A DNA stretch of 64,000 nt from Bacteroidota bacterium (GTDB taxonomy: Bacteria > Bacteroidota > Bacteroidia > Bacteroidales > CAIXZF01), in the NCBI GenBank assembly GCA_022709385.1, contig JAKLIX010000012.1, forward strand, positions 89,860-153,859. The letters are read 5' to 3'. This document shows positions 1-9,621 of this stretch, piece after piece. Position 1 is the first letter of the stretch, and every line of letters starts with the position of its first letter. The position numbers were made by a program, and so were the translations under genes. The notes under the pieces were generated by a model that worked only from the letters and a program-made list of their open reading frames with translations, ran no database searches and was not told the DNA's origin.

Positions 1-659
1 CAGTGCCAGGGATGCAGGCTTTTTGCAAACGGCAGCATGAGGATGAACGCAGCCAGCAGCAGGAATGCCTGAGGACGGACAAGGATACCCAGTCCGAGCG
101 TAAGTCCGCACCAAACCGGATGATACGGTCTTTCCAGCCGGACATAAAAATAGAAAGCCAGCACCGTAAGGAAAATCCCCAGGGATTCGGCATATACCAC
201 CGGAGTCCACACGATGGCGAAGGGATAGCACATATAGAGCAGCAGGACAATCAAAGCCGCAGGTTTATGTTTCCAGAGCTTCATTGCCGTCAGGTAGAGA
301 AGCCATCCGGTGCACAGATCGAGAAAAAGCTGCACCCAGGCGATGATCCGGAATGCAGAGTTCCAATCCTGACCGCTCAGCAGGTAAAAAAGACCGATAA
401 AAAAGGGATAGCCCGGCATCCGTCCGAAATACCCGTATTCCTTTGAAGGATTGACAGTATACTCCCCGGTTTCAATCAGGTTCTGGAAAGACCAGGCGAA
501 GGCAAAGGTATCTCCGTCGACATGAATGTCCTTCCGTCCGAAATACGGTTCCGCCAGGAAGCACATGAAAAGGAGCCGTATCAGGAATCCTGCGGCCAGC
601 AACAGGATGACGCTGTCAGGATTGCGAAGTTGTTTCTGAAGGAAGGTTTTCAACGGCAT
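1..659 (-). CDS. PMT/ArnT-like membrane glycosyltransferase, N-terminal part
   Basis: Partial gene: about 219 codons from an ATG at 659 run off the left edge of the window. The protein opens with a short basic stretch and a hydrophobic segment (VILLLAAGFLIRLLF), then a periplasmic-type loop with acidic residues (DGDTFAFAWSFQNLIETG) and several further membrane helices. This order is typical of family GT39/ArnT-like enzymes, which move sugars from polyprenyl-phosphate donors outside the cytoplasmic membrane. It overlaps the upstream GT2 gene by 44 bases, so it belongs to the same operon. A GT2 that charges polyprenyl phosphate next to a GT39-like acceptor enzyme is a common pair. The specificity cannot be read, and a generic glycan membrane protein remains possible. 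Confidence 0.7.
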   Translation of the reverse strand, partial: MPLKTFLQKQLRNPDSVILLLAAGFLIRLLFMCFLAEPYFGRKDIHVDGDTFAFAWSFQNLIETGEYTVNPSKEYGYFGRMPGYPFFIGLFYLLSGQDWNSAFRIIAWVQLFLDLCTGWLLYLTAMKLWKHKPAALIVLLLYMCYPFAIVWTPVVYAESLGIFLTVLAFYFYVRLERPYHPVWCGLTLGLGILVRPQAFLLLAAFILMLPFAKSLHPWH

Positions 660-1593
660 CCAGGTAATCTTTATAGTGAATGGCCGGGATTACCAGCCGT
701 TGTGTATTCTGGGCAAGCACGACGAAAGTCAGGAATAGGGTTCCGATCAGGGCCTGGAAGAGGAGGATCAGCAGGCCCGAAAGCGCGGTGGTGGCCCAGC
801 CGGGAATGGCCAGATCGGTGAAATACCTGAAGTACAGCACTGCGAGGATACCCAGGCCAAACAGGGCAGCCAGGGCCAGGAAGAAGAGGATGAGCCGGGC
901 TGCCACCCGGTCGAGGTAAACGGAAACGGAGCGGAGGCCGTGCAGCACCAGCGATTGCGTATTCATGCGCGACTTGCCGCTATACCGCTGCTTTCTGTCG
1001 AAGGGCACGGTAGCCAACGGCAGGCCCGCTTTCATGATCCCGCCGGAATAATGGTTCCAGATTTCTGACACATTCACCACGGCGGACAGCAGTGAAGCGG
1101 GAACCAGGCTGTAATTCCCGAATGAAATCCTGTGACCGGTCAGCACCCTGAAAAACAGTTTATACCAGAAATAGGCCATCCTGAAAGCAGCGGATTCCAT
1201 TCTTTTTTTCCTGGATGCAAATACGATCTGTTTTCCGTTCTTTTCGTATTCGGCAAGAATGGCGGGGATAGCGGCAGGATCATCTTCCCCGTCCGCATCC
1301 ATGACGATGGTACAATCAGCCTCTTTATGGTATTCATGAAGCCAGGATAATCCCACGCTGATAGCCCGCTGGTGTCCCAGGTTTCGCCTCAGTTTCAGCA
1401 GGGTGAACGGGCATGAAAGCCCTTCCCGGGGTGGCGGTATGCTGGAGGCATCGTCGACCGCCAGGTAGAAGAAGCGGTAGCCCGGAATTCCGTCAGCCAT
1501 CCGCATCAGGTCCTTCAATAAATAAGAAAAGGAATCCCAGTCGTTGAAGACGGGCGTAACTACCCAAACGATTTTCACTGAAGACGGACTCAT
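616..1593 (-). CDS. Family 2 glycosyltransferase with C-terminal membrane helices (GtrB/DPM1-like)
   Basis: 325 aa. The N-terminal GT-A domain begins VWVVTPVFNDWDSF, with a nucleotide-binding VDDASS near residue 48 and the metal-binding DADGEDDP near residue 100. Two long hydrophobic hairpin segments follow after about residue 230. This domain order is that of enzymes that load glucose or a similar sugar onto undecaprenyl phosphate at the cytoplasmic face. The ATG start overlaps the stop of the upstream asparagine synthetase-like gene by four bases, and the next gene, a PMT-like membrane protein, could use its product. The sugar is unknown. Confidence 0.85.
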   Translation of the reverse strand: MSPSSVKIVWVVTPVFNDWDSFSYLLKDLMRMADGIPGYRFFYLAVDDASSIPPPREGLSCPFTLLKLRRNLGHQRAISVGLSWLHEYHKEADCTIVMDADGEDDPAAIPAILAEYEKNGKQIVFASRKKRMESAAFRMAYFWYKLFFRVLTGHRISFGNYSLVPASLLSAVVNVSEIWNHYSGGIMKAGLPLATVPFDRKQRYSGKSRMNTQSLVLHGLRSVSVYLDRVAARLILFFLALAALFGLGILAVLYFRYFTDLAIPGWATTALSGLLILLFQALIGTLFLTFVVLAQNTQRLVIPAIHYKDYLDAVENLPSETTSQS

Positions 1594-3443
1594 GGGTTCA
1601 GATTAAGTTTTACAAGGTGTTTGCGTAAAATGATCAATGCCCATAGCCTGTTGTATAAGAAATCGTTGCAGGCTTTGTTTTCGTATTGTTTCCTGAGTGA
1701 AGTCACCTGCTCAAAATTAAGGATATTTTCCTTTCTCACCCTTTGCTCATCCAGATATTCATCCAGCAGGTAATGCAGGGGGCCTTTGAGCCAGGCAGAA
1801 AGCGGAACGGAGAAACCTTGTTTCGGTCTGTAGAACAGCCTCTCCGGCAGGTATTGTGCCAGAATCGAGCGCAGGATGCTTTTCGTTTGTCCTTCGCGGG
1901 TTTTGAGTGAGGGATGAAGGTTCAGTGCCCAGCTTACAATGCGGTGATCGAGCAGGGGCAAGCGGCATTCCAGGGATGCGGACATGCTGGTCCTGTCGGT
2001 TTTCACCAGCAGGTCGTCCTTCAGATAATAGCGTATATCCCATAATGCCTGGATTTCAGAGGGGGTGAGAGATCTGGGGAGGTCTGCCATTACAGGCAAA
2101 TACTCCTGTTTCGTCCTGAATCCGGGCAGCAATAGGGTCTGGAGTTCTTTTCCGGTGAACAGGTATTGCTCCTGGGAGAAGATATGGAGCTGCCTGCCAT
2201 CGGGCCGTGTCATGGACAGCATTTTGCCGGCACGCCTGTATCTTGCGTTGCCAAGGCTCAGCAGCGGTGACAGGCGTGGCCCGAGATGCCGCCACAAGGG
2301 ATGTTGGAGTCTTTCAGCCCATTTATAGGCGCCATAGCCATGGAACAACTCGTCACCGCCGTCGCCGCTGAGGACCATTTTTACGTGATCTGCTGCCAGT
2401 CTTGAAACCAGCAGGGTCGGAAGGGCGGATGAATCTGCGTAAGGCTGATCGAACAAATCCATGGCTTTTTCCATGGAGTCCAGGGCATCCTGTTCGCTGA
2501 TCATGATCTCTGTGTGCCGGCTTCCAAGGATGGAGGCGACTTCACGCGCGTAGTGGCTTTCATCTTTCACAGGGTCGGTGAACCCGATGGTAAAAGTCTT
2601 CAGTCCGGGTGAAATCCCTGCGGCAATGGCTGTTACCAGGCTGGAGTCGATACCGCCGCTCAGGAAAGTGCCGAAAGGCACATCAGCGATCAGACGGTAA
2701 CGGATGGAATCCTTCAGCAGTTCATGCAGCTGATGCCCTGCCTCCACAGGGTCATCAAGGGTCTGTGCGCTGAGCGTCTTTCCCGGATCCCAATAGGGCG
2801 TCTCCTGCATCATAAAGCCGTCGGTCCAAAGGAAATGACCGGCTCTGAGCTGCCTGATTTCACTGCAAATCGTCATCGGTTCAGGAATAAAACCCATCCG
2901 CAGGTAAGCATTGACAGCCATCCTGTCGAGATGCAGCGTATGATCAGCCAAAAGACTGAACATGGTTTTCAGTTCGGATGCGAAAACAAACAATCCGCCC
3001 GAAAAATAATAGTACAAGGGTTTAATCCCCAGCCTGTCGCGGAAAAGCGTCATCTCACCTTTGCGGGTATCCGCCACGGCGGCGGCAAACATCCCATTCA
3101 GGCGGCTGATGGCTTCCGGTCCCGATTGCTCAAATACTTCGAGCAGGACCTCCGTATCCGAACGGGTACGGTACTTTCCGGCATCTCCGGCTGCGATCTC
3201 CCTGAAGTTGTATATTTCCCCGTTAAAGACCACGGCCGACATTCCCGAGCGGGAAACCATCGGCTGGTTTGCGGCTTCGGTCAGATCAATGATACTAAGC
3301 CGGCGATGGCCCAGACCATAGGTATGGCCGAAATGAAATCCTTCAGCATCGGGGCCGCGGTGTGAAAGCAAGGTCACTGCCTGCCGGAACCTTTCCCGGC
3401 CGATATTGCTCACGTGATCGATATATCCCGCTATACCACACAT
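1590..3443 (-). CDS. asnB: Glutamine-dependent asparagine synthetase-like amidotransferase (first copy)
   Basis: 617 aa, full length for class B asparagine synthetases. The mature N-terminus MCGIAGY supplies the catalytic Cys2 of the glutaminase domain; NGEIYN (about 74-79) and SDTEVLLE (about 96-102) are glutamine-site motifs. The synthetase domain has the pyrophosphate loop SGGIDSS at 262-268 and a later SGDGGDELFHGYG. True asparagine synthesis is possible, but inside a glycan operon such proteins more often amidate a uronic acid carboxyl group (WbpS-like). A second copy with only partial similarity lies at 10251-12098. It overlaps both neighbours by a few bases. Confidence 0.88.
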   Translation of the reverse strand: MCGIAGYIDHVSNIGRERFRQAVTLLSHRGPDAEGFHFGHTYGLGHRRLSIIDLTEAANQPMVSRSGMSAVVFNGEIYNFREIAAGDAGKYRTRSDTEVLLEVFEQSGPEAISRLNGMFAAAVADTRKGEMTLFRDRLGIKPLYYYFSGGLFVFASELKTMFSLLADHTLHLDRMAVNAYLRMGFIPEPMTICSEIRQLRAGHFLWTDGFMMQETPYWDPGKTLSAQTLDDPVEAGHQLHELLKDSIRYRLIADVPFGTFLSGGIDSSLVTAIAAGISPGLKTFTIGFTDPVKDESHYAREVASILGSRHTEIMISEQDALDSMEKAMDLFDQPYADSSALPTLLVSRLAADHVKMVLSGDGGDELFHGYGAYKWAERLQHPLWRHLGPRLSPLLSLGNARYRRAGKMLSMTRPDGRQLHIFSQEQYLFTGKELQTLLLPGFRTKQEYLPVMADLPRSLTPSEIQALWDIRYYLKDDLLVKTDRTSMSASLECRLPLLDHRIVSWALNLHPSLKTREGQTKSILRSILAQYLPERLFYRPKQGFSVPLSAWLKGPLHYLLDEYLDEQRVRKENILNFEQVTSLRKQYENKACNDFLYNRLWALIILRKHLVKLNLNP

Positions 3444-4714
3444 CTGTCAAGGATTTCCGCAAGAAGGGCACATTGCCTTTCCCTGCTGTACTGGTCAATA
3501 TCTATGGGTTTAGTCGCGATGTTCCCGTTCGCGCGATATTCCCGGTAACATGCATCGAGGACACGCACCGCTTCATCCTTTTCTCCGGCCACGACTCCCG
3601 CATTCGCTGACCTGATGATCGTTTCCATTTCACCTTCCCGGCCCTGAAACATCAGCACAGGCCTACCGGCAGCCAGGTAATCAAAAAGCTTGGCATTGAG
3701 CCAGGCATGGCCCGGTTTGGAAAGCAGCAGCAGGAGGTGTGCACTGTGCAACAATCTGATGTAAGCATAATAATCCAGCCTTCCCGTAAATTGTATCCGG
3801 TCACTGCCAAAAGCCTTACTCTGACTGAAGCGCCTGAGGACGGATCCATCCGTGTCCGTCCCGATGAACAGCATGCTGAAATCCCTGATGTGATGCTCCT
3901 CCAGCCAGGAGTCGAGTATGGAAAGGAAAACTTCAAGCGGCTGCCAGGGATACAGTTTCCCGGAATAAATGACCGTAAAGTTGTCCGTGGCGGCAGGCGA
4001 CTCAGGCGGAAGCGCTTCAGCCTGAAAACCGTTCATAATCACGGAAACCTCTGTTCCGCCATGTATTCTCCGCAGCTTTTCCGCATAACAACGGGCCGGG
4101 GTGGTCACATGTATTGCGTGCCGGAAATATTTCCGTTCAAGGAAAAACAAAAGTGGAAAATGAATGATTTTACCGGCCAGGCTTCCGTCCGGCCTGTCAC
4201 CGGTATTCCAGGCATCCCTGTAATCCAGCAGATAAGGGATTTTATATTTCCGCGAGAGCAGAAATGCATATTTAAACAGAATAAAGGGTTCACCCGTGGC
4301 AATAATCAGGTCGGCAGGATTCTCATCCAGGTATGCAGCGGCGGAGCGGTAAATCGCACGGGAAGGATCAGCGCAGGGCAGATAAAACCTCAGCACGGAA
4401 ATAATAAAACTCAGCATACGCCTGATAAACCTGAATTTCGTCAGGCCGTACTTCAGAATCATCCTGTCGCGGAAATTGGCTTTGTAAGGCACCCTGATCA
4501 AGCTTCCAGAAGGCGTGCATTCCTTTGTCAGTATTTTCGAATTACTTGATTTGACAAAGTTTTCCGGCTTTTCCGACCCGGGATCCCAATGACGCGTAAC
4601 TACTGCGGGATACCAACCGGAAACATGCAGGTGGCGGTACCAGGAGGCAGGCCGCTGTGCTCCCGCCGATCGCAGCGGTGGAAAATCATATGCAAGGATC
4701 AGGACCGTTTTCAT
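3431..4714 (-). CDS. Family 4 glycosyltransferase (GT-B fold)
   Basis: 427 aa. It begins MKTVLILAYDFPPLRSAGA, the usual glycine-containing first strand-loop of GT4 enzymes, followed by a central region with IIATGEPFILFKYA and a C-terminal nucleotide-sugar-binding half (FTVIYSGKLYPWQPLEVFL, then LAAGRPVLMF). It would add one sugar during assembly of the cluster's glycan in the cytoplasm. The gene overlaps asnB by 13 bases and its upstream neighbour by four. The donor and acceptor cannot be inferred. Confidence 0.82.
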   Translation of the reverse strand: MKTVLILAYDFPPLRSAGAQRPASWYRHLHVSGWYPAVVTRHWDPGSEKPENFVKSSNSKILTKECTPSGSLIRVPYKANFRDRMILKYGLTKFRFIRRMLSFIISVLRFYLPCADPSRAIYRSAAAYLDENPADLIIATGEPFILFKYAFLLSRKYKIPYLLDYRDAWNTGDRPDGSLAGKIIHFPLLFFLERKYFRHAIHVTTPARCYAEKLRRIHGGTEVSVIMNGFQAEALPPESPAATDNFTVIYSGKLYPWQPLEVFLSILDSWLEEHHIRDFSMLFIGTDTDGSVLRRFSQSKAFGSDRIQFTGRLDYYAYIRLLHSAHLLLLLSKPGHAWLNAKLFDYLAAGRPVLMFQGREGEMETIIRSANAGVVAGEKDEAVRVLDACYREYRANGNIATKPIDIDQYSRERQCALLAEILDRCVV

Positions 4715-6024
4715 GTCAGCCGGAAAATACGCAACAGTTTCACCAGCCTGAGCCGATTTCTCTCCCGTCTGATTCTGAAATCCCGGAACAGCCCGTATCT
4801 GAAGACGGGAATTTGTTTTCCGATAAACTCATCCTGTGAGATCACCGGGCTACCAACGGGTGTATCGAAGACACTAACCTTATATTGCTTTTCCCACAGA
4901 CCGGCGAAGCGGAACAGTGTGCTTAGCGCCGCTTTCCGCGATCCGGCATAAAAACCGGTAATGCCGGGATTGAGATTAAATTCCGATTGCCGGTTAATAT
5001 AAGTTGATTCCACGGTATTTACAGAATCTTCGCCGGTATTATGAATCTTCCAGGGCGGAACCAGATGCACCAGCATGGTGGAAAGCAGCGATGCCATGAT
5101 CAGATGGGAACCGTGAACCCCGGCCGTAATGATGCTGCTCCCCAATATTTCTGCATATTCATACTCCGTGGCGGCGGTATATTCCGTGCATCGTCTGTCG
5201 TTAATCCACTTCGGAAAAATAATCCGGTCTTTTTCCCCTATTAATGTATATTCAACTTCTTTGGAAAAATATTCCGAAATAAACTTAAAATAACGGATAA
5301 TATTTCTTTTCTGCAATTTTCCTCCCCATTTCCTGTATGGATCACGCCGGTAGACAAATGTGACGTAATGTCTGTCTCCCGGCCTTTTTATATATTTATC
5401 AAGATTAAAAAAACTGCTTAATTCCAATTTTGAATGATGCTGAAAATACGTATTCAGCACGGCAATTTCCACCTGCCTGTATTGCTGGCCCAGCAAGGAT
5501 AATATTGATTCAAGATTCCAAAGCTGCTGCAATTCAGAAAAACTTTTTTTAATCTCAATAACGGCAAATTTATCATCCGGAATAAACACAGAGAGGGAAG
5601 GATTGGTAATTACGCAGAGATCGTAATGTTCACCGTATTTTTTCCAAAATGCCTGCAGGTTGAATAATTTCAGCAGGGCATGTCCGTAACAATGATCCAG
5701 AAGGTTTATGATGATACATGCGGAATGCATTCTCTGATGAGGTTTCCAAAGAATTTCACCTGATGCGGGATCCTGGATGTTATTAATTCCGTCAAATAAA
5801 ATCCTGTTAAAGAAATTCAGTTTTCCGTGGCTTATTATCCCGGTATTCATTTCAAATGCCAGGGGATAAGCAGCAGCGTGATTATCAGCAGGCAGTAAAG
5901 TCACCTTACCGTCTGTTTCTGATTCTACGGTGAATACCGACAGTATTCTGACTGATTCACGGCGATAATTGCAGCAATCCGATAAGAGGCAGGAATCAGT
6001 CATACTGGTCTGATTTACTGTCAT
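4711..6024 (-). CDS. Uncharacterised protein of the glycan cluster, possibly GT61-like
   Basis: 437 aa from the ATG at 6024 (a second ATG at 6003 is equally possible). No strong family signature is visible. The segment SSIITAGVHGSHLIMASLL around residue 305 resembles the conserved His-Gly loop of family 61 (DUF563) glycosyltransferases, and the preceding block with YVTFVYRRDPYRKWGGKLQKR and a central YTLIGEKDR would suit a GT-B fold. The reading is AT-richer than the flanking genes, which may mean later acquisition. It is locked into the operon by a four-base overlap with the GT4 gene and a 29-base overlap with the methyltransferase. The assignment is tentative. Confidence 0.55.
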   Translation of the reverse strand: MTVNQTSMTDSCLLSDCCNYRRESVRILSVFTVESETDGKVTLLPADNHAAAYPLAFEMNTGIISHGKLNFFNRILFDGINNIQDPASGEILWKPHQRMHSACIIINLLDHCYGHALLKLFNLQAFWKKYGEHYDLCVITNPSLSVFIPDDKFAVIEIKKSFSELQQLWNLESILSLLGQQYRQVEIAVLNTYFQHHSKLELSSFFNLDKYIKRPGDRHYVTFVYRRDPYRKWGGKLQKRNIIRYFKFISEYFSKEVEYTLIGEKDRIIFPKWINDRRCTEYTAATEYEYAEILGSSIITAGVHGSHLIMASLLSTMLVHLVPPWKIHNTGEDSVNTVESTYINRQSEFNLNPGITGFYAGSRKAALSTLFRFAGLWEKQYKVSVFDTPVGSPVISQDEFIGKQIPVFRYGLFRDFRIRRERNRLRLVKLLRIFRLT

Positions 6025-6769
6025 GTACAAAGATCATTCCGCTGGTGTGGTATTGTATCCGGTCTGTGCGGTAGGGCATGCTTATTTTTTCTATGAAGCA
6101 CATCAACTTCAGGCAGATTTTGCAGGTACACCCGAGTTTACCGTAGATCCAGTTTGCATACGAAGGGATGCGCATCACCTGCCCGGACTTCACGCAGCGA
6201 AACCCCGCGGCCCTGAACAGGGCGATATACTCCTCCCTGGTCCGGTGAATGTGGATATCGGACAAGATGCGTCGCCACTGCCTGGTTTGTTCCAGGATGA
6301 CAACTTTCCCACCGGGCTTAATGAGCCTGGCGAAATCCTTCAGCAGCGTTTCGAGCTCCTGGTCGCCGATGTGCTGCAGCACCCAGACCGTGAATATTTT
6401 ACTGAAGGAAGCAGGTTTTTCCGGGAGGGAGGCACTGAAGTTCAGGTTGTTCTGCGCCCCGTAAGTTTCTCCCGCAATCCTGATCATTTCGCTGCTTGGA
6501 TCGAATCCCGAGACGGAACGGGCTTTTTTGGCGGCCTGATGAGACAGTCGTCCCACACCGCAGCCGAAATCGAGGATATCGTCTTCTTTACAAGGCTTCA
6601 GGAGTTTCATCAGCGAGCGGCGGGTCATCTCATCCCGCAGGATGTTTAAGCGGCTGATCTCCTCAGTGGTGCCTGCATCAAGGACAGCATTCATATTCCC
6701 GTGAACCGACGCCCTCCTGTCGAATTCAGCGATTACCTTTTGCCTGTCAATCTGGTCAGTTGATTCCAT
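5996..6769 (-). CDS. Class I SAM-dependent methyltransferase
   Basis: 257 aa. The SAM-binding motif I reads ILDFGCGVGRLSHQ at about residues 84-97, followed by a motif II acid in SGFDPSSEM and later GGKVVILEQT, the usual seven-strand Rossmann methyltransferase pattern. Its place in the glycan operon suggests methylation of a sugar or a glycan end, but this is inference. The end overlaps the GT61-like gene and the start overlaps the FemAB-like gene by 37 bases, so expression is probably coupled. Confidence 0.82.
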   Translation of the reverse strand: MESTDQIDRQKVIAEFDRRASVHGNMNAVLDAGTTEEISRLNILRDEMTRRSLMKLLKPCKEDDILDFGCGVGRLSHQAAKKARSVSGFDPSSEMIRIAGETYGAQNNLNFSASLPEKPASFSKIFTVWVLQHIGDQELETLLKDFARLIKPGGKVVILEQTRQWRRILSDIHIHRTREEYIALFRAAGFRCVKSGQVMRIPSYANWIYGKLGCTCKICLKLMCFIEKISMPYRTDRIQYHTSGMIFVHDSKSDQYD

Positions 6770-7758
6770 ATGCCGGCTGAAACGGGCTTAAAGATATAGG
6801 TTTTCCTGTAATTGACCGTCTCGCACACGCCAAACCTTCTTTTAAAAGGGCTGATACCCGCTCCGAATTTGTCATTTTCGGCAGCATTGACCGACACCTG
6901 CCCCAGGTAATACCTCATGAAACCTTCCTTTCTGAGGATACAGGCCACTTTCCAATGCAGGTAGTGGGAAGCACCCGCATTGTTTCTGGTATTTCCCCCG
7001 AAAGCATAAGCGGCCGAAGTGCCGAACGTAGTCACACAGGCAGCCGACAAAGGCTTCGTGCCTTCAGAGACCACAAAAATTCTTGCCATCCTCACGGCAG
7101 CCATACACCGGAAAAAATGAGACACGAAGGCAGGATTTGGTTGTTGCTGCGGGTTCAGTCCGTATGTTTCTGCAAGCAGCCGGTTCAGGCTGGCATCATC
7201 CCCATCATCCGTGAGAGCCAGCCCGGCATTTTCCGCCTTCCTGATCTGCCGCCGGTGATGTTCATGAATCCCGTCCCACAGGGAAGCTTCGTCCCTGTTC
7301 AGGTCTATCCAGGCATTCCCAAATTCAAAAGTGTCAGCCGTTTTTGATCTGGCAGGGGCCATCAGCAGGCCGGGATGGTCGTAATAGCCATATGCCCTGA
7401 AAAACATGGGTCTGAGTTTACGGAGCAAGGCTTCAGTGTTATTGTTCAGGGCCGCGATCACATCGTCTTTCAATCCTCCGCCGCAACTGATTGCTTCACC
7501 GGCCTGCAACACGTACCCGCCGAAGGGCTTCAGCAGGAAGCGACAGCGTTTCGGCTGATAGACATACAATTTCACTCCGCCCAGCAGGACATTTCCGTTC
7601 CATACTTCAAGGTAGACGGGACGCTGCCCAAAAAAGGCCTGCACCTCGTCGAAGAAGGTAGTCTGATGCAGGTTAGAGCAGCAACTGCATTGGTCGTTCC
7701 AGGCAGCAGAATCCGTCGGACGACCCGGGCTTTCATGAAATATGTATCCTCCGTTCAT
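6733..7758 (-). CDS. FemAB/GNAT-fold acyltransferase
   Basis: 341 aa from the ATG at 7758, chosen because it gives the same ATGA overlap with the upstream WbqC gene that is seen elsewhere in this operon; a TTG at 7797 would be the alternative. The C-terminal half carries the GNAT-type core of the FemAB group: LWDGIHEHHRRQIRKAENAG (about 155-175), then ARIFVVSEGTKPLSAA and YAFGGNTRNNAGASHYLHW. Relatives join amino acids or acyl groups to sugar or peptide amines and are frequent in exopolysaccharide loci. With the deacetylase encoded nearby it could acylate an exposed amine; that is a hypothesis. Confidence 0.75.
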   Translation of the reverse strand: MNGGYIFHESPGRPTDSAAWNDQCSCCSNLHQTTFFDEVQAFFGQRPVYLEVWNGNVLLGGVKLYVYQPKRCRFLLKPFGGYVLQAGEAISCGGGLKDDVIAALNNNTEALLRKLRPMFFRAYGYYDHPGLLMAPARSKTADTFEFGNAWIDLNRDEASLWDGIHEHHRRQIRKAENAGLALTDDGDDASLNRLLAETYGLNPQQQPNPAFVSHFFRCMAAVRMARIFVVSEGTKPLSAACVTTFGTSAAYAFGGNTRNNAGASHYLHWKVACILRKEGFMRYYLGQVSVNAAENDKFGAGISPFKRRFGVCETVNYRKTYIFKPVSAGIWNQLTRLTGKR

Positions 7759-8453
7759 TGGATGCAACTGATAAGGGGTTTCACCTCTTTTCCGCAATAG
7801 AAAAGCGCATCCGCGATACTGAGACCGGGAAAAAACTTTTGTCCGGCCCTGTTGTAGAGCGGGTGGTTGAAATCCATGTACCGCAAAGTTATTCCGGCCT
7901 CAAGGAACAGGGATTCATTCTGGTATTTCCGGGCACCTTCGCCCGACAGGTAGGTGGCGGCCCCAAGTTCGCGACAGATGGCGATGATCCTGTCATTCCG
8001 CTGGTATTCCTTCAATCCGAGGGATGAAGAGAGAACAAGGGGGGAAGTGATTTCAAGCCATTCGCAGATACCGCTGATGAGTGCGGTATTCATTGCTGAG
8101 AGCGATTGTTCCTCCTTTGCGAGTATCGACTCAAGAAGGGTGTAAACCTCCTTGAAATACGGCGCTTTTGCGTAAGAATGTTCCAGCGCGCGAAGGTGTT
8201 TCTTTTTCCACCTGTGATCGTCAGCGATCATGGTCTCGCAAACCGGAAGCTGTATTCCGCTGTGTTTTACCGGCACAGTGATCCGGAAAGGCCCGTTGGG
8301 GCCGGCAATCCAGGCCCTGCTGGTGAGGGAAGCGGCATTACCCTGCTGGAAAGGCACATCATCGAGCAGTACAAAGCAGTCGCAATGGCATATCTTGTGG
8401 AAATAACCGAGCCAGGGGAGGTAATTGGGCTGATGGATGGCCAGGGTGATCAT
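7755..8453 (-). CDS. WbqC-like family protein
   Basis: 232 aa. The N-terminus, TLAIHQPNYLPWLGYFHKI followed by DCFVLLDDVPFQQG, is the hallmark of the WbqC-like family found in O-antigen and exopolysaccharide loci; later ITSPLVLSSSLG and YLSGEGARKYQ also fit. The biochemical role of this family is not settled; it is usually suspected to act in making or attaching an unusual sugar. ATGA overlaps on both sides place it firmly in the operon between the acyltransferase and a GT4 gene. Confidence 0.85.
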   Translation of the reverse strand: MITLAIHQPNYLPWLGYFHKICHCDCFVLLDDVPFQQGNAASLTSRAWIAGPNGPFRITVPVKHSGIQLPVCETMIADDHRWKKKHLRALEHSYAKAPYFKEVYTLLESILAKEEQSLSAMNTALISGICEWLEITSPLVLSSSLGLKEYQRNDRIIAICRELGAATYLSGEGARKYQNESLFLEAGITLRYMDFNHPLYNRAGQKFFPGLSIADALFYCGKEVKPLISCIQ

Positions 8454-9610
8454 CGTGTATGGAATTGCCGGTATAATCCCGTCAGTTTTTCCTTTTCCTG
8501 CTCCCAGTTCAGGACTTGTCTGGCCCGGTGAAGGGGCGCTGCATACTGTTCATATTGATCCAGGATTTGGTTGAGGCCCCGGGCATAATCCCCGGGCTTG
8601 TCGGGATCCACACAAACCCCAAGCCCGTATGTTTCCACAACTGCCTTATACTCAGGCTGAGCCGTGGCAAGCACGGGTATCCCCGACATGATATATTCGA
8701 AAAGTTTATTATCCAGTGCATACCAGTAAGACAGGTCTTGTTTGTTCCAGGTCGGCACCAGGCCCACATCGCAGGATGCCAGGGCATTTCCGATCGCGGC
8801 AGGTTCCAGTTTGTCGTGAAAATACACATGGCTGTAACCTTGTGCCCTGACCCACTGCCTCAGGGCGGCTTTGCCTCCCTGCTCCCCGGCAATGATGAGC
8901 AGGGCGATGTGCTCCATACCGGCCGTTTCACGGATCACCTGTTCCAGGTTCAGGGTTTTCAGATAGACGGCGGAGCCGATAAATACGAGAATCCGGCAAT
9001 CAGATTTCAGACCGTACATAGACCTGAAATACGCCGGCTGCGGCGTAAAGTCCGCCAAGGCGGGTATATTGCGGATAACCACGGGGTGATGCCGTTTCCC
9101 GAAATAACGGTATAAAACAGCTGCAATGCTGCCATTCACGGTGATGAAAGCATCGGCATGGCGCGCATTTCTTTTTTCCCTTATGACCTGAAGTTTCCTG
9201 ACCACCCAGGATTTAACAAACAACAGGGGATCATTGAAGCGACTGAGGTTTAAGGGCCATGCATGGAACAGTTCGTGCGAATCATACACCAGGATCAGGT
9301 CCGGACTTCTTTTCTTCAGCATTTTTCCGAGCTGGAGCATATGCTGGTCGTGACAATGGATTACGGACGGCCGGTTTTCGAGAATCACAGGGCAATAGCG
9401 TTTCAGTCGCCGGTTTTTTTTAATATCATAAATATCATGTTCAAAAATCCTGACAATGCGGTAGTTTTCCTTATTTTCCACTAAGGGTAAACGGCTGTCC
9501 CTGACACAGTAAACGCTCACATCCATGCCTTCCTCCGCCAGGGTCTCCACTTCCCTGAGCACCCTGCGGTCGTTGGTAAAAGGGTTATCGAGCAAAACGG
9601 CAACTGTCAT
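8450..9610 (-). CDS. Family 4 glycosyltransferase
   Basis: 386 aa. It starts TVAVLLDNPFTNDRRVLREV, typical of bacterial GT4 enzymes, and has VIHCHDQHMLQLGKML in the N-lobe. The C-lobe shows RILVFIGSAVYLKTLNLEQV, a donor-site region around DVGLVPTWNK, and LFEYIMSGIPVLAT, where the glutamate that contacts the donor lies. It ends with a four-base overlap into the WbqC gene; 11 bases separate it from the deacetylase upstream. It probably adds one residue to the cluster's glycan. Confidence 0.84.
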   Translation of the reverse strand: MTVAVLLDNPFTNDRRVLREVETLAEEGMDVSVYCVRDSRLPLVENKENYRIVRIFEHDIYDIKKNRRLKRYCPVILENRPSVIHCHDQHMLQLGKMLKKRSPDLILVYDSHELFHAWPLNLSRFNDPLLFVKSWVVRKLQVIREKRNARHADAFITVNGSIAAVLYRYFGKRHHPVVIRNIPALADFTPQPAYFRSMYGLKSDCRILVFIGSAVYLKTLNLEQVIRETAGMEHIALLIIAGEQGGKAALRQWVRAQGYSHVYFHDKLEPAAIGNALASCDVGLVPTWNKQDLSYWYALDNKLFEYIMSGIPVLATAQPEYKAVVETYGLGVCVDPDKPGDYARGLNQILDQYEQYAAPLHRARQVLNWEQEKEKLTGLYRQFHTR

Positions 9611-9621
9611 GTGCAGCTATG

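Noticed and set aside
3..821. Open plus-strand frames at the left edge
   Set aside because: They lie opposite the PMT-like and GT2 genes and their translations have no signal, domain or regular codon pattern; the minus-strand frame has clear membrane helices.
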